27,247 nt of DNA from WS-2 sp964650245 (GCA_964650245.1 CAZYQK010000028.1:1-27247); one strand, 5' to 3'. Shown: positions 1 through 7,812, numbered from the stretch's first letter. Notes: generated by a model from the letters alone, not told the origin. Made by a program: numbers and translations.

Positions 1-229
1 GGTAGGTGCGCCCGTCGCGCGCCGTGTAGTCCATCGCGATCGCGTGGGACTTGATGGTGATTCCCTTCTCGCGCTCGAGGTCCATGTCGTCCAGCACCTG
101 CGCCTTCATCTGCTGGGGCAAAAGCGTGCGGGTCAGCTCGAGCAGCCGGTCGGCGAGCGTGCTCTTGCCGTGGTCGATGTGCGCCACGATGCAGAAGTTG
201 CGGATGAACGCGAGGCGCGGGTCGCTCAA
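1..229 (-). CDS. lepA: Elongation factor 4 (LepA), N-terminal part, cut by window edge
   Basis: LepA is a ribosome-associated translational GTPase that remodels stalled or mistranslocated ribosomes. About 76 N-terminal residues are visible. They begin SDPRLAFIRNFCIVAHIDHG, with the G1 P-loop AHIDHGKST followed by KAQVLDDMDLEREKGITIKS, which contains the switch I region typical of LepA. SelB was considered because selC and selD are close by, but SelB lacks the FIRNFCIVAHIDHGKST and DDMDLEREKGITIK pattern. The chosen start is TTG at 229, which overlaps the TGA of the upstream gene (226-228) and has GAGGTG six bases before it. An in-frame GTG at 238 is an alternative. The overlap suggests translational coupling to the DUF5683 gene. 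The rest of the gene lies outside the window. Confidence 0.93.
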   Translation of the reverse strand, partial: MSDPRLAFIRNFCIVAHIDHGKSTLADRLLELTRTLLPQQMKAQVLDDMDLEREKGITIKSHAIAMDYTARDGRTY

Positions 230-858
230 AATGCCCACCTCACCGCCAGCCGCGCGCCGCCGGCCGGCGCGCCGCCCTGGGGGAGCGCCGGATCGTGCCG
301 GAACTCGAGCTCGAAACTGCGGAAATGGGCGTCCACGTATGCGTCGAGCAGCGCGTAGGTCAGGAGCCCTGCGGAGAGCCACTCGCGGCCCACCAGTTGA
401 TCGAGCCGGTCGTTGTAGAGCGCGACCACCGCGTTCTCGCGCACGATGTCGCCGTCGCGGCGCGCGGCCTTGACCATCAGCTCCAGGCGGTCCAGTGCGC
501 GCCCGTCGTCGAGCATCCGCAGCCCGAGCATGGTCGCGGCGGCGTTCACTCCGAGCGCCTTGAGCCAGGCGCGGTTGTGCAGCTGGCCCCAGCCCGGGAT
601 GACGAGCGAGCGCAACATCACCCAGCGCGGCTGATCGAACCGCGACTCGCGAAGCACGGGGCCGGCGCCCGGCCGTGCCGGCCGGGCGCCGGAGGTCACC
701 CCGCCGGGTTGCACGCGCAGCCGCGGCAGCTCGATCACGCCGGCCGGGCCCGCCCGCGCGCTGTCGGCCAGCACGCTGTCCCGCGCCACGACCGCAGGCG
801 GCAGTTCCGCCGCGCGCCCCGGTGCTACCAGGCCCGCCCACCCGAGCGCGGCTCCCAC
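226..858 (-). CDS. DUF5683-type membrane protein (start uncertain)
   Basis: A protein of unknown function. It resembles the DUF5683 family through RSLVIPGWGQLHN, a membrane-hairpin core, and the later WLSAGLLTYALLDAYVDAHF. Its N-terminus is hydrophobic with an Ala-rich end (APGRAA), consistent with a signal peptide or anchor. The open frame continues upstream to 1026, but that extension runs straight through the selenocysteine tRNA (874-971) and cannot all be protein. I chose the first in-frame start after the tRNA, GTG at 858, giving about 210 residues. No convincing ribosome-binding site was found, so the start is weak. The C-terminus overlaps the lepA start. Function is unknown; a role in the envelope is an inference from the membrane segments only. 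Confidence 0.65.
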   Translation of the reverse strand: MGAALGWAGLVAPGRAAELPPAVVARDSVLADSARAGPAGVIELPRLRVQPGGVTSGARPARPGAGPVLRESRFDQPRWVMLRSLVIPGWGQLHNRAWLKALGVNAAATMLGLRMLDDGRALDRLELMVKAARRDGDIVRENAVVALYNDRLDQLVGREWLSAGLLTYALLDAYVDAHFRSFELEFRHDPALPQGGAPAGGARLAVRWAF

Positions 859-873
859 CAGCAGCGCGAGGAG

Positions 874-971
874 TGGCGGGAACGCGTGGGAATCGAACCC
901 ACCTCGGGCGCTCTGAACGCCCGACCGCAGGATTTGAAGTCCCCGGGGACCACCAGATCCCATTCGTTCCC
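874..971 (-). tRNA. selC: tRNA-Sec (anticodon TCA), selC
   Basis: The selenocysteine tRNA decodes UGA when a SECIS hairpin follows. Read on the minus strand it has a long acceptor arm (GGGAACGA with GCGTTCCC, seven pairs plus an A-G mismatch at the eighth), a five-pair T stem (GTGGG/CCCAC around TTCGATT), and an encoded CCA end. The anticodon loop CTTCAAA contains TCA. The extra arm is long and perfectly paired (TCGGGCG/CGCCCGA). At 98 nt with an 8+5 acceptor/T-arm it fits bacterial tRNA-Sec and not tRNA-Ser. The D stem (GGGA/TCCC) and the anticodon stem are short, with a G-T pair in the latter. It lies 65 bases downstream of selD on the same strand and may be co-transcribed with it. Confidence 0.93.
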
Positions 972-1036
972 CCGAACGCATCACGTGACGAAACGGCCGC
1001 GGTCGACACCCGTCCGATCCCGCCACGGCCTGGCGC

Positions 1037-2092
1037 TCACCGCGGCACGAGCTCGATCGCGCGCGTGCCGCGCGCCACCACCTCGCCCAGCTCCGCCACC
1101 CACACCCGCCGCCGCTTCAGCGCCGCGCACAGCGCCGGCGCGCGCCGCGCCGGCACCGAGATCAGGAGCCCGCCCGAGGTCTGCGGGTCGTAGAGCGCCA
1201 GCGTCATCGTCGGGTCGAGACCCCCGTGTTCCACCCCCGGGCCGTAGAACTCCCGGTTCCTCGCGAGCCCGCCCGGGGCCACGCCCCGCGCCGCGACCTC
1301 GAGCGTGCGCGGCAGGAACCAGCTCCGCGCCGGCCGGAGCCTCATGCTCACGCCGCTCGCGTCCGCCATCTGCAGCGCGTGGCCCAGCAGCCCGAAGCCG
1401 GTGACGTCGGTCGCCGCGCGCGCCCCGAACTCCACAGCCGCCTCGGCCGCCGCGCGGTTGAGCTGGGCCATGTGGCGCGTGAGACGGCGCGCGAGCGCCG
1501 GGTCCAGCTCCCCCTGCTTGAGCGCGGTCGAGAGCACGCCGGTGCCGATGGGCTTGGTGAGCAGCAGCCGATCGCCCGGCCGCGCGCCGGAGTTGAGGAG
1601 CAGGCGCCGGCGCCGCACCACGCCGGTCACCGCGTAACCGAACTTGAGCTCGGGATCGCGCACCGAGTGCCCGCCGATCACGCTGGTGTCCGCCTCCCGC
1701 ATCTTGTCCTGTCCGCCGCGCAGGATCTCGCCCACCGCCTCGCGCGGGAGATCGTCCGGGAGGCAGAGCACCCCCAGTGCCGTGAGCGGGCGGCCACCCA
1801 TCGCGTACACGTCGGACAGCGCATTGGCCGCCGCCACCTGCCCGAAGTCGTATGGGTCGTCCACCACCGGCGTGAAGAAGTCCACGGTCTGGACCAGCGC
1901 TTCGCCGCGGCCGTGGGCGAACACCCCCGCGTCGTCGAACGAGGACTGGTCCACGAGCACGCGCCGGTCGCGCCGCGCGCCTTTGAGACCGTCGAGAGCC
2001 GTGCGCAGGTCCGCCGGACCCAGTTTGGAAGCTCAACCCGCGCCGGCCACGTGCGCGGTGAGCCGCACTTCGATGCGGCGCCGTTCGGTCAC
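1037..2092 (-). CDS. selD: Selenide, water dikinase (SelD), selenoprotein with in-frame UGA
   Basis: SelD makes selenophosphate from selenide and ATP, the selenium donor for tRNA-Sec. After the TGA the frame carries strong family signatures: SSFDDAGVF, LVQTVDFFTPVVDDPYDFG, AAANALSDVYAMGGRPLTAL, IGGHSVRDPELKFGYAVTG, ATDVTGFGLLGH and the terminal YDPQTSGGLLISV. Upstream the same frame continues through TGA at 2033-2035 and encodes VRLTAHVAGAG-U-ASKLGPADL. The TGA falls on the catalytic Cys17 of E. coli SelD, and Lys23 falls on the essential Lys20. Reading the TGA as Sec gives 351 residues, close to the usual length of about 347. The start is GTG at 2092. Its ribosome-binding site is weak, and an in-frame GTG nearer the motif (just before RLTAH) is possible. 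A gene caller stopping at TGA would truncate it to 1037-1960. It follows ridA by 55 bases and precedes selC. Confidence 0.92.
2006..2022 (-). promoter_or_regulatory. Candidate bacterial SECIS hairpin of selD
   Basis: Immediately downstream of the Sec TGA (2033-2035) the minus strand folds as GGTCC-GGC-GGACC (2008-2020), a perfect five-pair stem with a three-base loop. Two flanking G-T pairs extend it to seven. The loop starts with G and lies 17 bases after the TGA. Known bacterial SECIS elements sit inside the coding sequence just after UGA and carry a G at the start of the apical loop. The fold is seen by eye; SelB binding is inferred. Confidence 0.6.
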
Positions 2093-2147
2093 CGGATCCG
2101 GATTCCCGTCGAGGTGCCAGGAACGGTCGAGGCCCGCGGCTCGGCGC

Positions 2148-2549
2148 TCAGAGATCCCGTCCCACCGCGACCGCTTCGATCTCGACGCGCGCCCCGCGCG
2201 GCAGGCCCGCCGCAGCCACGGTGGTGCGCGCCGGCGGTGCGGCCGGAAAGGCGCGGGCGTAGACCTCGTTCATCGCCTGGAAATCCTTCATGTCGGCCAA
2301 GAAGACCGTGGTCTTCACGACGTCGGCCAGGGTGAGGCCGGCGCCCGCCAGGACCGCGCTCAAGTTGGCCAGCACCTGCTCGGTCTGGGTCGCGACATCG
2401 GCGCCCCTGAGCTCGCCGCTCGCAGGATCGAGTGCCAACTGCCCCGAGGTGAACACCAGCCGCTGCCCGCCGTGGAGCCTCACCACCTGGGCCTGGCTGT
2501 AGGGGCCGATCGCCGCGGGCGCTCCGGGCACGTTGAGCGGGGTCCTCAT
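2148..2549 (-). CDS. ridA: RidA family enamine/imine deaminase
   Basis: RidA proteins hydrolyse reactive enamine/imine intermediates released by PLP enzymes such as threonine dehydratase, protecting other PLP enzymes. The 133-residue length is normal. Family features are GPYSQAQ near the N-terminus, LVFTSGQLALDPASGEL, LADVVKTTVFLADMKDF, and the C-terminal ARTTVAAAGLPRGARVEIEA, whose ART arginine is the substrate-carboxylate ligand known for the family. It starts at ATG 2549, 20 bases after glmS ends, and is probably in the same transcript as glmS and selD. Context gives no special partner. Assignment to the family is sure; the physiological substrate is not known. Confidence 0.93.
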   Translation of the reverse strand: MRTPLNVPGAPAAIGPYSQAQVVRLHGGQRLVFTSGQLALDPASGELRGADVATQTEQVLANLSAVLAGAGLTLADVVKTTVFLADMKDFQAMNEVYARAFPAAPPARTTVAAAGLPRGARVEIEAVAVGRDL

Positions 2550-2569
2550 CGCGTTCCTCTAGGCACGGG

Positions 2570-4402
2570 TCATTCGACGGTCACGCTCTTCGCCAGGTTG
2601 CGCGGCTGGTCCACGTCGCAGCCGCGCAGCACCGCGACGTGGTAGGCGAGCAGCTGGAGCGGCACCACAGAGAGCAGCGGCTGCAGCACGGTCAGCGTGT
2701 TCGGCACGTACAGCACGTGGTCCGCGCGCCGGGCGACTTCGGCGTCGCCCTCGGTCGCGATCGCGATGATGCGTCCCTTGCGCGCCCGCACCTCGCTCAT
2801 GTTGTTCATCACCTTGTCGTATGCGGAATCGCGCGTGCAGATGAAGACCACCGGCATGTTCTCGTCGATCAGCGCGATCGGCCCGTGCTTCATCTCGGCC
2901 GCCGGGTAGCCCTCGGCGTGGATGTAGGAGATTTCCTTGAGCTTGAGCGCGCCCTCGAGCGCGACCGGGAAGTTGTACCCGCGCCCCAGGTAGATGAAGT
3001 TGTCGTGCTGGCCGTATTCCTCGGCGATCTTCCGCACCGCGTCGCTGCGCTTGAGGATGGCCTCGATCTTGGCGGGGATGGCGTCGAGCTCGCGCGCCAG
3101 CTCGATCCCGCTCTCGCGCGACATCGCGCGCTGGCGCCCCAGCGCCAGCGTGAGCAGCGCCAGCACCGTGACCTGGCTGGTGAAGGCCTTGGTCGACGCC
3201 ACGCCGATCTCGGGGCCGGCGTGGATGTAGACGCCGCCGTCCGCCTCGCGCGCGATGGTGGAGCCCACCACGTTGACGATGCCCAGCGAGCGAGCACCCT
3301 TGCGGCGGGCTTCGCGCATTGCGGCCAGCGTGTCGGCGGTCTCCCCCGACTGCGAGATCACCAGCACAGCTGTGCCCTCGTCCACGATCGGGTTGCGGTA
3401 GCGGAATTCCGAGGCGTACTCGACCTCGACCGGGATGCGGGCGTAGTCCTCGAGCATGTACTCGCCGATCAGCCCGGCGTGCCAGGAGGTGCCGCAGGCC
3501 AGGATGATGATCCGCCGGATCCCCAGCAGCTCCTCGGCCGTCATGTTGAGACCGCCGAGCCGGCTCAGGCCCTCGGCCGGGTTGAGGCGGCCGCGCATCG
3601 AGTTCCGCACCGACTCCGGCTGCTCGAAGATCTCCTTCAGCATGAAGTGCGCGAAGCCGCCCTTCTCGATCTGGCCCAGGTCCCATTCGACCTCGTGCAC
3701 CGCCTTGTCGACCGGCTCGTGGCGGATGGTCGCGGTGTGGAAGCCGTCGGGGGAGAGCACCGCCATCTCGCCGTCGTCGAGATAGACCACCTGCCGCGTG
3801 TGCTCCACGATCGGCGCCACATCGGAGGCCAGGAAGTACTCGCCGTCGGCGATGCCCACCACCAGCGGGCTGCCCTTGCGCGCGCCCACCACGGTGCCGG
3901 GCTCGCCGGCGCTCATCACCGCGATGCCGTATGTGCCCTCCACGTCGGCCAGCGCCGCGCCCACCGCACGCTCCAGCGAAAGGCCGCGATTGAGATATTT
4001 CTCGACCAGGTGGGTGAGCACCTCGGTGTCGGTCTCGGTGCGGAAGACGTGGCCCTCGGCCTCCAGCGCGCTCTTGAGGACGGCGTAGTTCTCGATGATG
4101 CCGTTGTGCACCAGCGCCACGCGCCCGTGGGTGTCGGTGTGCGGGTGGGCGTTGACGTCGTTGGGGGCGCCATGCGTGGCCCAGCGGGTGTGGGCGATGC
4201 CGGCGGTGCCGATCAGCGGGTTCTTCGCGAGACGCGCCTCCAGCTCGCGGATCTTGCCCGCCGCCTTGACCACCTTGAGACCGGCGTCGGTCTGCACCGC
4301 GACGCCGGCCGAGTCGTAGCCGCGATATTCGAGGCGCTTCAAGCCCTCGACCAGGATGGGCAGGCAGGTCCGGTGTCCGACGTACGCCACGATGCCGCAC
4401 AT
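2570..4402 (-). CDS. glmS: Glutamine-fructose-6-phosphate aminotransferase (isomerizing)
   Basis: GlmS makes glucosamine-6-phosphate from fructose-6-phosphate and glutamine, the first step to UDP-GlcNAc for peptidoglycan and lipid A. The chosen start gives MCGIVAYVGHR, putting Cys2 at the mature N-terminus as the glutaminase nucleophile, so a longer upstream frame is rejected. The glutaminase domain (about 1-220, with RLEYRGYDSAGVAV and HTRWATHGAPNDVNAHPH) is followed by two SIS sugar-isomerase domains (IILACGTSWHAG, SQSGETADTLAAMR, GPEIGVASTKAFTSQ, and the C-terminal LAKSVTVE). The length of 610 residues matches E. coli GlmS (609). It starts two bases after the glmM-like gene ends, so the two consecutive amino-sugar steps are coupled. 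No glmS ribozyme is expected or seen in that two-base gap. Confidence 0.97.
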   Translation of the reverse strand: MCGIVAYVGHRTCLPILVEGLKRLEYRGYDSAGVAVQTDAGLKVVKAAGKIRELEARLAKNPLIGTAGIAHTRWATHGAPNDVNAHPHTDTHGRVALVHNGIIENYAVLKSALEAEGHVFRTETDTEVLTHLVEKYLNRGLSLERAVGAALADVEGTYGIAVMSAGEPGTVVGARKGSPLVVGIADGEYFLASDVAPIVEHTRQVVYLDDGEMAVLSPDGFHTATIRHEPVDKAVHEVEWDLGQIEKGGFAHFMLKEIFEQPESVRNSMRGRLNPAEGLSRLGGLNMTAEELLGIRRIIILACGTSWHAGLIGEYMLEDYARIPVEVEYASEFRYRNPIVDEGTAVLVISQSGETADTLAAMREARRKGARSLGIVNVVGSTIAREADGGVYIHAGPEIGVASTKAFTSQVTVLALLTLALGRQRAMSRESGIELARELDAIPAKIEAILKRSDAVRKIAEEYGQHDNFIYLGRGYNFPVALEGALKLKEISYIHAEGYPAAEMKHGPIALIDENMPVVFICTRDSAYDKVMNNMSEVRARKGRIIAIATEGDAEVARRADHVLYVPNTLTVLQPLLSVVPLQLLAYHVAVLRGCDVDQPRNLAKSVTVE

Positions 4403-4404
4403 GC

Positions 4405-5781
4405 TCAACCGTCCCTCCCGCCCGTGGTGCCCAGCGCCGCGCGGGCCTGGTCGATCAGCGCCCGCGTCCGCTCGTCCGATGGCGATTCCGCGATCACGCG
4501 CACCACCGGCTCGGTCCCGGAAGTGCGCACGTGCACCCATTCATCGTCGCGGCTGAACTTGAGGCCGTCCGCAGTTTCGAGCGCGTGGCCCGCGAAGCGT
4601 GCCTCGAGGCGCGCCGCCGTGACGTCCCAGGGCTCGTTCGATCGCGCGGCCTTGTGCTTGATCATGGAGTACCGCGGCAGCCGGTCGGCGAGCGCCCGCA
4701 ACGTCAACCCGGACGCGGCGAGTGCCTGTGCCACCAGTGCCACAGCCACCAGCCCGTCGCGGCCGTAGTGCGCCGCGGGGACGATCATCCCGCCGTTGCC
4801 TTCGCCCCCCGCGACCGCGCCGCGGGCCCGCATCTCGGCCACCACGTGGGCTTCTCCGACCGGGGAGCGGTAGAGCGGGACACCGAAACCCGCGCAAACG
4901 GCGTCCACTATACGAGACGTGGAAAGGTTTGTCACCACCGGGCCCGGACGCCGCGCGAGCACCACCTGCGTTCCCAGCGCCACCGTGTACTCCTCCCCCA
5001 GCGGCCGCCCGAGCGCATCCACGAACGCGGCGCGATCCGCATCCGGATCGAGCGCCACGCCGAAATCGGCGCCATGCTCCACGACGACGCGCGACAGCGC
5101 GCCCAGATGCTCGGGCAGCGGCTCCAGCTCGCGCGTGAAGTCGCCGTTCGGATCGCAGTCGAGCGTCACCACCTCGGCTCCGAGCGAGTCGAGCAGCCGC
5201 GGCACCGCGACCCCGCCCACGCTCGCGCAACCGTCCACCACCACCTTGAGCCGGCGCCGGCGGATAGCGGCCGCGTCCACGAATTCGAGACCCAGCACGC
5301 GCTCGAGATGCCAGTCGAGCGCGCCGCTCTCCTCGCGCTCGGAGCCCAGCCGGTCGAAGCTCGCCCACCCGGACGTACCCGACTCGAAGCACTCGCGCAC
5401 GGCGCGACCCGCCGCCGCGTCCAGGAACTCGCCGCGCGCCGAGAGGAACTTGAGCGCGTTCCACGCTGCCGGGTTGTGGCTCGCGGTCAAGATCACGCCG
5501 CCCGCCACGCGCAGGCGCTCGACCGCGATCTGCACCGTGGGCGTGGTGGCGAGCCCCAGGTCGACCACGTCGCGCCCGGCGCCCAACAGGCCGGCCGCCA
5601 CCGCGCGGTGGACCATGGGCCCCGAGCGCCGCGCGTCGCGCCCCACCACCACCGGACCGTCCGGAAGCGCGCGCGCGAAGGCCGCGGCGAAGCGGGCCAG
5701 CACCGGCGGCGTCAGCGACTCGCCGACGATGCCGCGCACCCCGGCAACGGAGATCATGAGGGGGGCGGTCAGGTCGGCCAT
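4405..5781 (-). CDS. Phosphoglucosamine mutase-like phosphohexomutase (GlmM-like)
   Basis: A member of the alpha-D-phosphohexomutase family, which interconverts sugar 6- and 1-phosphates. Seen in order: VAGVRGIVGE near the N-terminus, the phosphoserine loop TASHNP (Ser101), the metal-binding DPDADR (245-250), the sugar-binding loop GGEGNGG (about 325-331), and the phosphate-binding RTSGTEP (419-425). It sits two bases upstream of glmS, so glucosamine-6-phosphate is the likely substrate. The GEGNGG loop differs from the GEQSGH of classical bacterial GlmM and looks more like archaeal-type enzymes, so phosphomannomutase/phosphoglucomutase activity is possible. The start ATG 5781 (MADLTAPLMISVAG) gives 458 residues. 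An ATG eight codons further in (MISVAG) is an alternative; neither has a clear ribosome-binding site. It is probably the first gene of the leftward operon. Confidence 0.85.
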   Translation of the reverse strand: MADLTAPLMISVAGVRGIVGESLTPPVLARFAAAFARALPDGPVVVGRDARRSGPMVHRAVAAGLLGAGRDVVDLGLATTPTVQIAVERLRVAGGVILTASHNPAAWNALKFLSARGEFLDAAAGRAVRECFESGTSGWASFDRLGSEREESGALDWHLERVLGLEFVDAAAIRRRRLKVVVDGCASVGGVAVPRLLDSLGAEVVTLDCDPNGDFTRELEPLPEHLGALSRVVVEHGADFGVALDPDADRAAFVDALGRPLGEEYTVALGTQVVLARRPGPVVTNLSTSRIVDAVCAGFGVPLYRSPVGEAHVVAEMRARGAVAGGEGNGGMIVPAAHYGRDGLVAVALVAQALAASGLTLRALADRLPRYSMIKHKAARSNEPWDVTAARLEARFAGHALETADGLKFSRDDEWVHVRTSGTEPVVRVIAESPSDERTRALIDQARAALGTTGGRDG

Positions 5782-5810
5782 GGGGCGCCCCGATGGCGGC
5801 CGGCCGATAC

Positions 5811-5820
5811 CTTTATATAC
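5811..5820 (-). promoter_or_regulatory. Possible -10 element upstream of the glmM-like operon
   Basis: An isolated AT-rich patch in very GC-rich DNA. On the minus strand it reads GTATATAAAG, 30 bases before the ATG at 5781. It resembles a -10 box (TATATA) for the leftward glmM-glmS-ridA-selD-selC run. No good -35 hexamer was found at the right distance, so this is weak. Confidence 0.25.
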
Positions 5821-5937
5821 AGGTCGTCCCAGGGAAGAGGCCGCATGGCGGCGGGACGATACGCGAGGCGACGGGCGGGGCACAACGCGGCTCGGGCGCG
5901 CGAAAAATGCCGTGGCCATCGCGCCCGCATCAGCATA

Positions 5938-5953
5938 GAATCCGTCGGGATTC
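5938..5953. repeat. Short perfect inverted repeat between glmM-like gene and recombinase
   Basis: GAATCC-gtcg-GGATTC, six paired bases around a four-base loop, in the divergent region between the leftward glmM-like gene and the rightward recombinase. It could be an operator for either gene or a recombinase site. The sequence alone does not decide. Confidence 0.3.
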
Positions 5954-6011
5954 GGGCACAGCCTGCCCATCCCGTCCGCCCCCGCTGACCCGCCCCCGCT
6001 CGGTGTGGCCC

Positions 6012-7070
6012 ATGCCTTCTGTGAGCCATGGCTCGCTCTTCCGGCGCAAGGGAACGCAGAATTGGTTCATCAAGTTCTATCTTGACGGCAAGGCGAAACG
6101 GGAAACGACCGGAACCCCCGACCGTGAAAGCGCGCTGGAGTTCCTCCGCCAGCGGATCGACGACGCGTCTCGTGGGCGCTTCACGGAGATCGCCCGGCGT
6201 CCAACCTTCGCCGACATGCGTGCCCGGCTGTTGGAGAACTACGAATTCAAGCGCAACCGCACGGATCCAAGTCCGCACCTCACCCGCCTGGCCGAGTTCT
6301 TCGAGGACATTCGCGGAGAGGAGATCACGGAGGAGCGCATCGCCGAGTACTCGCGCAAGCGACTGAAGTTGGATCGTGTCGCTCCGGCGACTCTCAGGAG
6401 GGAACTCGCCGTACTGAAGCGCATGCTGCGGCTCTCATCCAATCGCCTCCCCCGCGTTCCGCTGATCGACCTGCCGCGTGGTGATAACGCCCGCCAGGGG
6501 TTCTTCGAGGAGGAAGATCTCCAGGCCATCCTGCCCCACCTGCCGCCGCATGCACGCAACGTCGTCGAGTTCCTCTACCTGACCGGCTGGCGGTCCGGCG
6601 AGGCGTTCCGGCTCCAGTGGACGGAAGTCGACTGGAAGCAGCAGACCGTGTTCCTCAGGGACTCGAAGAACCGCGAGCCCCGCATCTTTCCCTTCAAGTA
6701 CCACCCGCGTCTCGAGCTGGACCTGCGGCGACAGCGCGCCGAAGTGTCACGATGGGAACAGGCCAAGGGCTGCCTCTGCGCCGCGGTCTTCCACTGGAAG
6801 GGTCGCCCGATCCGGAAGCTCCGGCGATCCTGGGCCAATGCGTGCAGGCGAGCCGGGCTCCCCGGGCGTCTACTGCACGACTTCCGACGGAGCGCGGTCC
6901 GCAACTTGATTCGCGCCGGCGTTCAGCAGGCGATCGCCATGAAGATCACGGGGCACAAGACGGACTCGATCTTCCGCCGCTACTTGATCGTCGACGAAGA
7001 GCTGCTCGCTCAGGCGACCGGCGCGGTCGCCGCGTACTTGGAGAATCGGGGGGATCCGGGGCAACGGTGA
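6012..7070 (+). CDS. Tyrosine recombinase / integrase
   Basis: A site-specific recombinase of the phage-integrase type that cuts and rejoins DNA through a covalent 3'-phosphotyrosine. All catalytic positions are visible in 352 residues: Arg194 (TGWRSGE), a candidate beta-hairpin Lys219 (DSKNREPR), His289 and Arg292 (LLHDFRRS), His315 (ITGHKTD) and Tyr324 (FRRYLI). The N-terminus (GSLFRRKGTQNWFIKFYLDG) looks like an arm-binding domain and residues 65-145 like the SAM-like core-binding domain. The frame is open upstream to 5793, but ATG 6012 begins where integrase-like sequence begins. GC content and codon use look lower and more mixed than in neighbours, suggesting acquisition. It is divergent from the glmM-like gene and convergent with the HEPN-like gene. 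It is intact, so possibly active. Confidence 0.93.
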   Translation: MPSVSHGSLFRRKGTQNWFIKFYLDGKAKRETTGTPDRESALEFLRQRIDDASRGRFTEIARRPTFADMRARLLENYEFKRNRTDPSPHLTRLAEFFEDIRGEEITEERIAEYSRKRLKLDRVAPATLRRELAVLKRMLRLSSNRLPRVPLIDLPRGDNARQGFFEEEDLQAILPHLPPHARNVVEFLYLTGWRSGEAFRLQWTEVDWKQQTVFLRDSKNREPRIFPFKYHPRLELDLRRQRAEVSRWEQAKGCLCAAVFHWKGRPIRKLRRSWANACRRAGLPGRLLHDFRRSAVRNLIRAGVQQAIAMKITGHKTDSIFRRYLIVDEELLAQATGAVAAYLENRGDPGQR

Positions 7071-7119
7071 TCAACACCCGGTACAGACTTCGTCATGGCG
7101 CGCTTCCAAGTTGGCCTGC

Positions 7120-7812
7120 TTAGGCCGTCACGGGTCCGATGACTTCTCCCCCCGGGTAAACTCCCTCGTCGGCTAGGTCGAGTTCTTTCAGCTCCTCGAT
7201 GTAACGGCGCACCGCATCCGAGAAGCGTTCGACCGAGGGCGCAGATACCTCGCGCCAAGGGTCCTTGGCCCAGGGCAGCACAGGAAGCGATCCCCTTCTT
7301 TGCCCAGGCGTGAAACTCCCGTCGAGTGCAATCCCTCCACCACTTGCACCCGACTGAATCCACTCGCCCGTTTCGAGGTCTAGCTCGAAGATGGTGTCCG
7401 GCGTGTTGTGCAGGAGGTGGTTTCGAAGCGCGAGCACCTCCCGCAGTGCCAACACGTAGGCGCTCCCCTTCCGCAAGCCAAGACGCCCGCCGCTAAGGCG
7501 AAGTGGAGTCTCCTCCACTCGTTGCAGAGGAGAGACCTCTTTCTTCTTCAGTGCGTTCCAGTTGGAGCCTTCACGGAGGGTTCCAGGATCTCCACCACCC
7601 CTTCGGTTCTCCTCAGTGCGAGAGCGAATGATCAGCGAGATCTCTTCCTCCAGTGCGATCACCAACAGAAGCGACGCGCAGCCACACAACAGCCCCGCGG
7701 TAGTCGCTTCCGATTCGGCGCGGGCACGTGTCAGCAGGACGCTCGCGTCGTTGAGCCGTTCGGGCGTTCTCGACATCGTCCCCCACTCGCCACCGTCATG
7801 ACCTGTGTTCAT
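7120..7812 (-). CDS. Hypothetical protein with HEPN-like RNxxxH motif
   Basis: I do not recognise a named family. The protein has 230 residues. It has a hydrophobic helix (about 37-62, LLCGCASLLLVIALEEEISL) followed by an acidic/basic stretch. It then has a long helix ending LREVLALRNHLLHNTP, whose R130-N131-x3-H135 matches the R-x4-H signature of HEPN ribonuclease or defence proteins. The C-terminal third has VERFSDAVRRYIEELKELDL, an amphipathic helix. The start ATG 7812 is supported by AGGAGA six bases upstream. It lies tail to tail with the integrase and has less GC-biased codons than its neighbours, so it is probably cargo of the same element. A role in defence or toxicity is inferred only from the motif and location. 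No paired antitoxin gene is visible. Confidence 0.7.
   Translation of the reverse strand: MNTGHDGGEWGTMSRTPERLNDASVLLTRARAESEATTAGLLCGCASLLLVIALEEEISLIIRSRTEENRRGGGDPGTLREGSNWNALKKKEVSPLQRVEETPLRLSGGRLGLRKGSAYVLALREVLALRNHLLHNTPDTIFELDLETGEWIQSGASGGGIALDGSFTPGQRRGSLPVLPWAKDPWREVSAPSVERFSDAVRRYIEELKELDLADEGVYPGGEVIGPVTA

Noticed and set aside
1..229. Partial gene as SelB, because of nearby selC and selD
   Set aside because: The G1 and switch regions match LepA, not SelB.
226..1026. Long 266-codon version of the DUF5683 gene
   Set aside because: Its first part is encoded by the Sec tRNA and the spacer, which cannot be conserved protein.
1037..1960. selD starting at GTG 1960 as a complete gene
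   Set aside because: This would lack the catalytic Sec/Cys and Lys; family sequence clearly continues upstream through the TGA.
5930..5965. Possible attachment-site copy of the tRNA-Thr 3' end near the recombinase start
   Set aside because: Only a short, gapped and inverted similarity (GCTGTGCCCGAATC against GCTGGTGCCCGGAATC); a true att repeat should be direct and longer.
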